Shown piece after piece: positions 1 to 9,800 of a stretch of DNA of 64,000 nt. Below the pieces are notes generated by a model, which saw only the letters and a list, made by a program, of their open reading frames with translations, had not been told where the DNA came from and did no database searches. The translations under genes and the position numbers were made by a program. This DNA comes from Gymnorhina tibicen (Eukaryota > Chordata > Aves > Passeriformes > Artamidae), in assembly GCA_013399875.1 (NCBI GenBank), contig VXAZ01006785.1, forward strand, positions 231,918-295,917, written 5' to 3'. Every line of letters begins with the position of its first letter. Positions within the stretch are counted from its first letter, which is position 1.

Positions 1-3000
1 GCCCATGTTCCCTGCCTTTCCCTCCCACTTTGTGTCCCAGCTGGTGATCTCTTCTGCTCCCTCACAGATTCAGTCCCCCAGGCTTTGGTGGCCTGCCGTC
101 CTATTTACGATCTCCTGCCAGATCCTTTGAGTTTTCATCTTTTTCCTGTCTGTCCTGCCCACTACAGGTCTCCATGGGGAATAAATAAACCTCTGATCAG
201 AATCACACCATGTATTAGGATACATAGCACCAACTGCCCCATTCCTGCCTTGAGTAGTCCTCGTATCTAGCTAGGTGTGAGGAGGGGACTTCAAAGAACT
301 GAAAAAAATAGAATTACTACTGCATGTCTCCATGCACAGAAGCAGACTGAAAGGCTGATTTGCGCTGGGGATTTGTGACCAAAGCTCCCTGTCAGCTACT
401 GTGAGATGGATTCAAAGATCTTTCCTACTCTAAATCCCCAAAGGTGGGATAGAGCAAAGCCGTGTCTGGCAATCTGCATCAGAGAGGGAAGAACTGGAGC
501 TTTCACTTCCCTTTTCTTTGTCTGTACATCTGTGCCTCCGTTATGCTGTGTGGCATGCTTAGTGCTGCATCTCCAAGACACGTTTGCAGCAATGCCAGGA
601 CATTCCTTCAGGGGCACTGCCTGCATGGCAAATTTGGTTGCCTATCCTGTACCTCCAACCACTCTGCCCTCTGCACATCCACATTTGAGCGATAGCTGAA
701 AGCAGCAGCTGAGCTGGGACTCAAAGTCCAGAGGCAGAGGAAAGGCGCAAACCCTGCTAGTCCTATAGTTCCCAAAGCCAGGAGGAGCACCAGAACCACA
801 GTACCTGGACCATGCATGAAGTGCTGTGCTGTACACCGCCTGTACAGCAAGGCAGGAGAGAACAGACTGTCACTGCACAGGGGGAAGCTAGAATGTGTGG
901 GCGTGGAGAGGGACAGTGAACCAGCACAACCCAGCATCCATCCCTGCAAAAGTCTTCTTGGTGCTTTGAGTTATGCAGAGGCTGGGTCTGCAGTGCCTGG
1001 CTTAACCTCTGCACTGAGATGAAACTGCGGGCAGCAACAGCCCAAAGCTGTGTGGCCAGAACAGGGCCCTGCTAGATGAGCAGAACTGCACCGTGCAGGG
1101 CTTCCTGTCCACGCTGAGCAAGCGCTGTCTGCACACCAAAATTAGCTCAGCTGAACCTGGCCTTCAGCTCCACCAATATCCACACAGGCCTTTAGGAGAC
1201 AAACTCCTATGGATTCGGATGCCTAAATGGAGTCAGACACTGAATGCCATGAAGTGGCTCTGCCAGTGGACAGCAGCTATAAGCTACAGAGTGGTTATAA
1301 ACTCTATTCTCCCAACAAAAATGAGAATCTGCATATGGCAAAGGCACCATGCAGCTTCTCTGACAGCCCTGCCTGGCCACAGTGCACTGCTAACCTCACC
1401 CACACCAACTCCCTGGGATTTCTGGTACCTCCAGTAGCTTCTCTGGAGCACAGCTGCAGCAGGAAGCAGAACAGCTCTGAATGTCAACCACTGCTTGGCC
1501 TCCGAGTGCTCTCCATGCAACAGACATGCATCTGGATGCAGAGAGGACAGAGCTGCTCACAACATGAGTTTTGACAGAATGAAACTGTTTGAAGAGCTTC
1601 TCCTGACCTTCTGTAAACTAACACCAGGTAACAGGTACAAGCCCTCATTAGACATCTGAGACTAATTAGCTGCATACTTAGCTCCTATCCCCCCCTGCCA
1701 CCAACATAGGTTTTTAGCAAGTTGCTGCTATTTCCTTCAAATCCCTTGTCCAGGCATACACTATTTCTTGACTTGGAGACAAAAACAAGGAGAAGGGATC
1801 CAAATATAAGTAACGATTGTGGCAATTGAATGTGCAGGCTGTTCCTGTGAGAATTTCTTGGTCCTAAAAGAAAGCACAGTACAGCTCCAGCTGCTCAAAA
1901 GGTGAATCCCAATCCCCTATCCATGAATCCCAATCTGTGATCTCTAATGGCTTGTTAGCTTGGAATAATATCTTATCTCCAGGACACTACAATAGACACT
2001 TTATCTGAACTGTTTTTTCTATAGATGTCCAGGTAGTATTGTACCAGATAGGTGTCCATTCACCAGCCTCTCCAGAACCAGTAAATAAATACTGTCTGTG
2101 GCATCATTCAAGATGTACAGTGGTCACCCAACCTCCCCACTTATACTCAGCCTGTGCACTACATCAGCATAGGAACTGCCAGGCTTGGCCAGATAAAAAC
2201 TTAAGTATGCGTTTCCATGTCATGAAACTAAAGTATTCCATAGTACCTGATGAGGAGGTTAAGTCTATAGAGCAGCAGTTAGCTTTGCTGAAGTCTAAAT
2301 ATACCATTCCCTCATTAGGCATCAGTGACAGGCTGTTGGCCACAAAGGTTATTTAGACTCTGGCCTACACCTAAAGAGCATATGAGTAATACCCAGAAAG
2401 TACTGGCTACCTGAGCCACTCTGCTACTAAAGCCCAGCATGTTACTGACTTGCTGCTTGACAAGTTACGGGTGTGTCTGTGAAGGTCATGGGATCCCTTC
2501 ACTCCCTTGATATCTGCAGCACCCAGGTGCCCTGAAACAAATCTTGATAGTGCGGAAAAGTCAGGGCCTCTTTTCCCACGACCCATGAAAGCTGTCAGTA
2601 GTAAAAGGCAAGGGTAGGAGCACTGTGCAAGCAGAAACTTGCAGATCTGAGCAGTGGCACTGCAAAGGATCCTATGGCACTTGCTAGCGTTCACCAAAGG
2701 GGATGTGTTCTGAGAGATCTCTGGAAAGCAGGTGTTTTTCTTCACCAAGAGGGCAAACAAATATATTTTCCTTGCAGTCATTGAACATGTGCACGCATGC
2801 AGGATACAGCACACAGGAAACAAGCACAGACTAGTTCATATGCGGAATTTTGTCCAGAGGCATGGGTAACACTTTCCTAGTTCCATCTGCTCTGATGGGT
2901 CTCCCTTGGTAGCCCTTAGTTTCTGGTCAGTCCCTTATCTAGTCATTGTATAATACCTCCTTTCAAATCACACTGCACAGTAGTAGAATAGAGTCTCTCT

Positions 3001-4040
3001 CACCAAAACTGGAGCTGTTTCCTTCAGAAATCTTCTGAAAATCTGTCTACATTGGAAAGCCTTCCAGCTTGAGTGTTTTATGCTACTCTGGCCTTGGTCA
3101 GGTCTCCTTCCTCTGACACTGGTGCTTTTTTGCTGGAAGTGGGGCAATGTTATTTGTTTGACATAGTGCCTCATATGCCAGTAATACTCTGTAATAACAA
3201 GACATGGGGTTTTCAATGATAAGAGAGTTGCTATGTGGATCATAGCTTGGCACTTGCTTTAGAAAGACCAGCAAGCACTTCCCCTCCTGACTCTAAATTG
3301 GGAGCTCCCTCTGCAGACCTGTCCTGATCCTGCAGTTCCCATATAGGCAAAATGCCATTTTTGCCATTTGCTCTGTCCCCCAACATGGAAGGGTCCTGGT
3401 GTCCTCAATGACTCCTACTGTCACAGCTCAGGGAGAGGGAGCAGCCAGAGCACACAAGGCTGTGGTTTCCTTACAGATGGGAAACTGCAGCTTCTCAATG
3501 CAGTGTAAGCAAAAGGGCGAGTAAGCAAGGAAACACAGCATGGGAAGTAAGGAGAAGGTTAAGTTAGACAGAAGCCCCTGGGGTGCCTGGGAACTCAGCA
3601 AGGCAGTCCCAAATGCACTGAAGAAGTGGGCAAGGAATATCCCAAGACCAAGGCATCACATGGCCTTGCTGAAATAAGGAGACAGAAAGCGCTGGAAATT
3701 AGAGGTGCTTGCATTCCCATACTGGTTGCAAGAAGCAGTGCTCCTTACCAGAGCCAAAGCAGTTTCCTGAAGAAGATGACAGCAGATATAGGGTAGTAAG
3801 CCCAGTGCCCTCTCTAGAACTTTTTCCACAACTTACTAAATACCACTCGGCATAACCCTGCTGCCATCTGTTCCTTTGCAGTCCCTGCGCTGTCAGCACA
3901 GGTGTCCCTGAGGAAGTCTACCAGAGACCTCAAGGTGAGAAGCCCTATACAAAGGTCACACTTGTTTTGGGCACGTGATGTGTAAAAAGGCAGCCAAAGG
4001 GAAAGGCAAAAAGGGAGAACAGGCAATAGAAAACAAAACC
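1..4040. other. Intergenic DNA downstream of NEU2
   Basis: This stretch lies beyond the inferred NEU2 poly(A) site. Open frames on both strands are short (at most 138 codons) and mutually overlapping, and none shows a recognisable domain. I looked for the first coding exon of INPP5D, the neighbour expected on this side from human gene order, and did not see it. No tRNA, repeat family or promoter island was recognised. Confidence 0.6.
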
Positions 4041-4062
4041 AAACATGTTAAGTTGTGGTGCA

Positions 4063-4068
4063 TTTAAT
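4063..4068 (-). terminator. Candidate NEU2 polyadenylation signal ATTAAA
   Basis: About 150 bases past the NEU2 stop, the minus strand reads ATTAAA, the commonest variant hexamer. It is followed within 20-50 bases by a T/G-rich stretch (TGTTTGGTTTTGTTTTC). This arrangement predicts cleavage near 4040-4050 and a 3' UTR of roughly 170 bases. No canonical AATAAA lies closer to the stop. Confidence 0.55.
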
Positions 4069-4218
4069 AGACTTCACAATCTACAGACACAACAAGCCAA
4101 CACCAAACTACGTGTGCAGCAGAACTACAAAAACCCTTTTGCTGAGGGATGAGAAATGACAGTGAAAAGCATCAGCAAAGATGTTTTTTGGAGGGATGCT
4201 GATGGAAAGGCTTGAGAC

Positions 4219-5157
4219 TCAGTGTTCTGAGGGAAAGGCTTGCTTCAAGGTGAACATGACAAAAATCATCTCTTCACATTGTCTGTGGGTCCCATATTCA
4301 AAGAGGCAGGAGAACAAAGGTGAGCCATCGGGCCCAACACCCATGTACTGCAGATCCGAATAAGCACATAGGCCCTTGAAGAGTATGCTGGGTTTTGTCC
4401 AGTGTGCTGGATTTAAAGGGCTTTTGTTGAGGTAAATTCCTAAATCTTTTCGACGCCTTGGGTCTGTAGGATGAGCATAGAGTAACCAACTATCTTGACA
4501 TCTGGCATCTGGGGGAGGTGGAAAGGCAGTAACACTTCCATGGCATCCAGAGGGAGGTTCTATTAGCATTTCAACCCGCTGGCCTCCCTCGAAGTCCAGC
4601 CCGTGGTTGTAGCTGACGGCCTGGATCCTGGCTCCCCTGCTGCTCCTCGCATTGCAGTAAAGGACCTTTCTGCCACAGGTGTGCACCTCTGCTACCTGGC
4701 ACTCCACTGCGCTCTCCTCCCCCACGAAGTTCCCCATCTCCCACGTTCTCCCGTGGTCAGAGCTGATGAAGCAGAAGGCATGAGGGGTGGGGTGTTGCTT
4801 GGGGTCCAAGATACGATAGGCATAGGCCGGAATCACAAGGCTCCGGGCCTCGTTGAGCAATTGTAATCCATGACCCGGCCCCACCGCAAACGTGGCCCAG
4901 TTCTTGTACTCATTCCTAATGGTCCTGTCGGTGACATCCTGGGCAGTGCTCCAGGTGCGTCCTTGGTCCATGCTAGTGACATAGCAGAGACGTACCAGGT
5001 TGATCTTTGTCCTCAGCTGATGCTGCTCAGAGATCTTTCCTGGGACAGCTATGAAGAACAAGATGAGTTTCCCCGAGACCTCATCATATACCGGGCAGGG
5101 GTTCATAGATCGGTGGTCTTCCAGCTGTGCACTGACAAGGGTCTCCATCCTATTCCA
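4219..5157 (-). CDS. NEU2: NEU2 coding exon 2 (residues 68-379 and stop)
   Basis: The exon begins WNRMETLV directly after a CCCTGGCAG acceptor (AG at 5159-5158), in phase with exon 1. The joined reading HVQ|W matches the human Q-V-Q-W junction. It encodes all Asp boxes, the AYAYR and ECQVAEV segments, CAYSDLQYMG near the C-terminus, and ends MFTLKQAFPSEH before the stop. The loop around residues 354-362 (FEYGTHRQCEEM) is about two residues longer than the human loop as I remember it, and the C-terminus is slightly shorter. The frame is uninterrupted for 939 bases. Confidence 0.94.
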   Translation of the reverse strand, partial: WNRMETLVSAQLEDHRSMNPCPVYDEVSGKLILFFIAVPGKISEQHQLRTKINLVRLCYVTSMDQGRTWSTAQDVTDRTIRNEYKNWATFAVGPGHGLQLLNEARSLVIPAYAYRILDPKQHPTPHAFCFISSDHGRTWEMGNFVGEESAVECQVAEVHTCGRKVLYCNARSSRGARIQAVSYNHGLDFEGGQRVEMLIEPPSGCHGSVTAFPPPPDARCQDSWLLYAHPTDPRRRKDLGIYLNKSPLNPAHWTKPSILFKGLCAYSDLQYMGVGPDGSPLFSCLFEYGTHRQCEEMIFVMFTLKQAFPSEH

Positions 5158-7068
5158 CTGCCAGGGCCCATGGGAAGGGAGACAAGAATGGAACACACTG
5201 TTACAAAGAGACCCACGTTATAGTGCAAGGATGCCTGGATAAAAGCAGGCATGGGAAGAACAGAAACAGGATAATGGATAGAGCAAGAAATGGGAAGACA
5301 ATAATCTGGCATTGCCAAAGGCAAGTGAAAATTATTTAGATGACAGAAAGCATGTACACTTCACCGAGCAGGTGGGTTATGTCCCTTTCAATTACTACTC
5401 CCTGAGGAACTGATAGCTCCGTATCTCAATGCAGCTGGTGGCTGATGACACCCTTTTAAAAGCTACAGAGGCTGAATTTTCAGAAATCCTCACAAATATT
5501 TATATGGCACACAGACATGCCCAGTGGTCAAAGTGTGCTAGAACAGACACTGTGCTGTGTCAATGTTTTTTAGGAGGTCACAGAAAAACCCGAACCCTTT
5601 TCAAGCATCCTGGATGATGATAAATTCCTTTTCATTCAGGCTCCTATTCTTCCACTTCGATCAGTACGTGAATGGGCATCCCAGCCTACACTGAGGCATC
5701 TTGCTAGGGCTGATTGCATGGCTCTGGTGTAGAGATTGGGACCCTGAGCTGTCTGACTCGGAAAATAGGTCGCAGAGCTGGTATAACTACCCAGCAAGCC
5801 CTGTTTTTTTCAAATGAATAGCACGTAACACAATCATGTTTCTAACTCTAACATTGCAATTAGAAAACTATGACTACATAGTGTTACTGGCTTGGTAAGC
5901 AAAGCAGTAGTTTCCAGTAAGATTATATTAATTAGCTTTTCTGCCCTGATTCGCTGATTAGCCTTTTTGTTCATATCTTATCTTTTTCTATCCAACTAAT
6001 ATTAACTTTTATTGAATATTTAATATTTCCATTTTAAGAAACTCTAGCATGTGAACACAAATTACTAAGTTTATGACCAACTGAACCCCACTAACTGAAT
6101 TACAGGGAGTTACACAAGATGTGACCTGACTGGTATGACACTGCAGGTGAGCTCAGAGGCTACTGCTGCTAGGCAGACTCCAGCTCTTAAGAGACTATAA
6201 TCTAAAACAACCAGTGAAGGTTTGGAATAGAAAAATATAATTACTTTTTTTTCCCCAAGACATTAATGACTTTGCAGATGCAAAAAATTATTATAAACAG
6301 AGTTTCCACCACCCCCAGCCACCCGGCAGCATAACTGTTAATAATAACTGGTAGGTTAATAAGGTAGCCAATTCACTGGCACCAACAAACCAGACACTTT
6401 TTTTGCGTGGGGAGACTAGCTATTCTCAATTGTTTTTTAAACTAGAAATTACTCCTAAGATGATGAATTAAAAAAAAAAAGAATAGTCACTGATCGCTAA
6501 TTTACTCCTCCCCATTCTTGTGGCATTTCTTCCTCTTCCTTGAGGCATTTCTGCCTCTCTGCTGCATTTTTCCTGCTACAACAGGACTTTTGTCCCATCT
6601 CTGTATCTGCATCCCCAGCTCTGCAATGATGGGTCAAAGCCACCGCTAGAATATCTACTCCACCCGAGTCCCCACAACAGCCACCCACAGGGTTGAATCC
6701 CAGCGGTCATAACGAGACATGCATTATTTATAGGCAGATTTGTCTCCTGTACCTGGGGAGGAGAAGCTGCCCAGTCCCTACAGCAAGAGGGCAAATACAT
6801 TCAACTCATTTGGGGCAGGTGGGCAGAACAGGGGGCAGTGTCCCCCGCTTCCTCCCTGCACTGGTACCTGAACGTGCTGCGTGGCTGGGTCATACACGCC
6901 TCTGCGCATGGCTATCAGCTTGGCATGCTCATCCACCAGGTCCTCTCGTTCCTCAGCAAAGGCCAGGATCATGCTGAACCGCGGCAGGTAGAGCAGGGCT
7001 GGAATTCGATAGCTCCAGGTACCATTCTGGAATAACGTTGCTTGCTCCAAGACAGGAAACGCAGCCAT
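4219..7068 (-). CDS. NEU2: Sialidase-2 (cytosolic exo-alpha-sialidase), whole coding region, two exons
   Basis: The coding sequence joins 7068-6868 and 5157-4219 on the minus strand and gives 379 residues, against about 380 for mammalian NEU2. The family removes terminal sialic acids from glycoproteins, oligosaccharides and gangliosides in the cytosol, using a six-bladed beta-propeller. The N-terminal YRIP motif (residues 20-23) supplies an arginine of the triad. Two canonical Asp boxes are present, SMDQGRTW (129-136) and SSDHGRTW (199-206), plus a degenerate third, SYNHGLDF (249-256). Aligned from memory to human NEU2, the active-site positions are kept: R21, D46, E111, E219, R238, R303 and Y333. 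There is no signal peptide or membrane segment. NEU3 and NEU4 are the alternatives; the length and the adjacent divergent NGEF favour NEU2. No frameshift or premature stop is seen, so the gene looks functional. Confidence 0.93.
5158..6867 (-). other. NEU2 single coding intron
   Basis: This 1710-base phase-0 intron has a CAG|GTACC donor at 6867 and a CCTGGCAG acceptor ending at 5158. Its middle part (about 5930-6480) is strongly AT-rich with runs of A and T. No further exon, repeat family or RNA gene was recognised in it. Confidence 0.85.
6868..7068 (-). CDS. NEU2: NEU2 coding exon 1 (residues 1-67)
   Basis: The exon starts at the ATG of MAAFPVLEQATLF and ends after QHVQ at a CAG|GTACC donor (GT at 6867-6866). 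It is 201 bases, exactly 67 codons, so the intron is phase 0. The start is chosen because human NEU2 begins with a similar M-A-S-L-P-V-L. The frame stays open upstream to an ATG at 7134, but that stretch has no family likeness. A pyrimidine-rich acceptor (TTTTCCCTCTAG, AG at 7076-7075) lies six bases before the ATG, so this exon probably begins at 7074 and is preceded by a noncoding exon. It carries the RIP motif and the DEHAKLI segment with active-site Asp46. Confidence 0.92.
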
Positions 7069-7930
7069 TGTGCTAGAGGGAAAATGACAAAGCACACTGC
7101 ATTTTGAAATGAAGTGCGATGGGGCAGATTCCACTGCTTTTTGCTCTCTCTGCTCAGTGGGACCTGTCCTTCACTGAAACATGCTTTCTGCTACTTTCAG
7201 CTTTCTCTTTTCCAAAGAGAACCTCTGCGTCGCATAGTAGCTGGAACTCAGGGCAAACTTACCCCAGGAACAGCCTGGTTGGTCTGATTGGAGTGTTGCA
7301 AGGTAAGTACACTAAATATAGTTAATTAAAAAGCTGTGCTTTGTTTTGTCTTTTTAATTAAATGCACAGGCTGGGGTGGTTTTTTGTTTACTCCGTAATT
7401 CAGAAGACTGTTGATAATAAGACATTGTGGTACTTTCCCTCAGAAGACCATTACTGTCTCTGTTGATGTTACATCCAGAACTTGGCACAGAACTTCTGCT
7501 TTCCCAAATATGAGCTTAAAATCCCATATAAATGACACACTGAGGCAATCCCTGGCCCCAGCTGTGCCCCAGTTTGAGGATGGTAAGCACTGAGCATGAA
7601 TAAGGAAAAGAACACCCTTCCTTCCATAAGATCGAAGAATAGCCTGAATGGTGTCACATCGCTTTGGGTGGAACTTCTGACCAGGCAGAAACCTTGTCCT
7701 CTTTACAATTATTTAAAAGCAATGCTATGAAGGAAAGCAAACATGAGGGAGAATTTAGGGAAGCTGCCTCTGCGTAACTGGTCTGTGCTATGCCCCCACA
7801 CAGCCTCTCTTCCTCTCCTCAGACCTTTGTCTTCTTGGCCCTTTGTCCTCTTGCACCAAGCCCCTCCAGTGAGCCAATTCACCCCAGTAAAAAAAATAGT
7901 AGATTGAGGGAATTATGTCTCAGCAGATGG

Positions 7931-7980
7931 GGGAAAAAATAAGAAAGAAAAAAAAAGAAAAATATAAAAGGAAAAAAAAA
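7931..7980. repeat. A-rich low-complexity tract
   Basis: A purine-rich stretch made of A runs broken by single G and T residues, within the intergenic region upstream of NEU2. It is simple low-complexity DNA. Confidence 0.8.
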
Positions 7981-8411
7981 GTTCTCACATGATGCACCAG
8001 AAACTGAAGGCTTGGATATCCCTTGCTCAGCAGACAAGGCAGGGAAGAAAAAAGAAAAATAAATATTAAAAAATCAAGCCTTAGATCTCTGACGCATTGA
8101 GTGGGTAGGATGGCAGGAAGAAGATGACAATACACTATGAGTAAGAAATTCAAATGCCTCCTACCTTGCTGAGGCAATACTTCCTGCACTCTTCGTTGAG
8201 GATTCTCCTATTTATCTAAATCTTGGAAAGCGCTAGAGCGGCTGCTGGACACGGATCAGCTCCTGATATTCTTGAAGGCTGCCTTGATAATTCAGGACCA
8301 GGTATGGAGGCAGCTTCAGAGTGCATGTACCTACCTGGAGAATAGTTTGCACTCTTCCATCTTTAAGAAGATTATATTAACCATCCTAACTAACATAGAC
8401 TTGGTCAATAA

Positions 8412-8428
8412 TTTTTTTTTTTTTTTTT
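8412..8428 (+). repeat. T17 homopolymer followed by ACAG
   Basis: Seventeen consecutive T residues are followed directly by ACAG. It may be the antisense A-tail of an old retroposed sequence, or simple slippage. It also forms a formal polypyrimidine-AG splice acceptor on the plus strand, although no exon is evident after it. Confidence 0.8.
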
Positions 8429-8483
8429 ACAGTGTTTATTTCTGAGTTAGGACAACACAGATAAACTGAGTTTATCCTCCAGA

Positions 8484-8509
8484 CAAGTCTGAAGCACAAG
8501 GCTAGCTAG
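8484..8509 (+). repeat. 26-base exact repeat, copy A
   Basis: This word, starting CAAGTCTGAAGCACAAGG and ending GCTAGCTAG, recurs without mismatch in the same orientation at 16304-16329. Flanks show only scattered likeness (a shared CAGATAA before each copy). It may be a remnant of an unrecognised dispersed repeat. Confidence 0.7.
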
Positions 8510-8920
8510 CTCACAGGACCATACATTCCACTCTATCCAGATCCATAGCTAGGCAGCGAGTATTCAAATATTCCTTGTTTTCACCTTCCAGGTGCTATAA
8601 ATATCAGTGAGATTTTTGAACTCACAGCACTGCTCAGAAGGGTCTGAACTGGACTGCTCTAGCTAAAGCCAGCTGTACAGACCACAGCAAGCAACAGCTC
8701 CACTGCCACTCCAATCCAAAGCCACTGTAGAGAGAAGTCTATCTCCCAGGAGCAGCTGCTCACTCCTCACTGTAGCACAAGATACAGCAGTGTGAGGAAA
8801 GGCAGCAGCACCGCTACTGTACAAAGTGTCACCAGAACGGGATCCCAGCTATCCATGCAATAACATGAAGGAAATAGGAAGACCTTCCTAGAACAAATAA
8901 CTGTGCTGTTCGCTACTTAC

Positions 8921-8990
8921 CAGCATGGATCTGGCTATTTATGGCTCTGAAACAGAAACTCACCAGTGTGCTTCCAGACTATTTAAAGGG
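8921..8990 (-). promoter_or_regulatory. Candidate upstream promoter and noncoding first exon for NEU2
   Basis: On the minus strand a TATA-like TTTAAATA (8987-8980) is followed about 60 bases later by a perfect donor, CATGCTG|GTAAGT (exon end 8921, GT at 8920-8919). Initiation about 30 bases after the TATA-like box would leave a noncoding exon of 25-40 bases. It could splice to the acceptor six bases before the NEU2 start codon. This is inferred from motif spacing only. Another donor-like site (CCTGGG|GTAAGT, exon end 7263) lies nearer. Confidence 0.28.
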
Positions 8991-9075
8991 AGATTAGTCA
9001 GCCTGTCTAGTGCAGCACAGGTTCCCTAGCGTTCTTGCTCATGATGCCATCCTGATCTTGCAGTCCTGCTTCAGA

Positions 9076-9128
9076 GCAGGGAAACAGGGAAGGAAAAGAA
9101 AGGAAAAAAATAAAGGAGAGGAAGAAAA

Positions 9129-9168
<40 letters not shown>
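9076..9168. repeat. Polypurine tract with GA microsatellite
   Basis: About 90 bases are almost wholly purine on the plus strand. They begin as mixed GGAAA-type sequence and pass into an imperfect (GA)n from about 9130 to 9168, interrupted by one AAA. Long mirror-like homopurine tracts can adopt triplex (H-DNA) structure. Confidence 0.9.
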
Positions 9169-9169
<1 letters not shown>

Positions 9170-9494
9170 TCTGGGCTGGCCCATGAAGCCCTTGATGGAA
9201 AGCCAAGAGACCTGTGCCACGGGAGGCTGTGCTGCAGCTTGCTGCACACGAGTCCCTCCCTTGTGAGCCTGTCACCTGCACACAGCTCTGCCCACACTCT
9301 CAGCCCCTCTGTGACACGCTCACTGTGAGTGTCACAACATCTTCCACTTATTGCCAAATGGGGATTGAGGAAATAGCTGAACTGGGAATAGCTGCCATAG
9401 AAACAAGCCTGAGGTTCCTGGACACAGCAACTATAATCAAAGAAAATACTAGAATCAAGTGACATTTCCATCTATCCAGAGACTAAACAGAGAT

Positions 9495-9800
9495 ATGTGT
9501 GAGTGTCTGTGTGTATACACTTGTACATACACTCCCTACACACAGTGTGGGTATTGCGACTGTATGCATATATATATGTTATGTATCCATCTGCAGAGAA
9601 ACTTTTCCATCCTTTTTTAAACACAAAGTCAGTATTCAGCTTCTTCTACCTTCTCCCTTGTGGATTCTCATGCAGAGATTGAGTCATAGCAGTTTGAGTT
9701 TCACACAGAATCAAAAATGCAGAATCTTTAAATAAGCTTAAAGTTCATGATATATATATACATATATATATATGTATGTATGTATGTATATGTATATATA
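9495..9800. repeat. TG/CA and TA-rich microsatellite cluster
   Basis: Several short alternating purine-pyrimidine tracts lie close together: TG-type sequence near 9497-9545, TA repeats near 9566-9580, and a compound (TA)n-(TATG)n tract at about 9749-9800. They lie 130-450 bases beyond the GA tract. Confidence 0.85.

Noticed and set aside
2407..2823. 138-codon minus-strand frame in the NEU2 3' flank
   Set aside because: No domain and no transcription signals; considered and rejected as an INPP5D exon.
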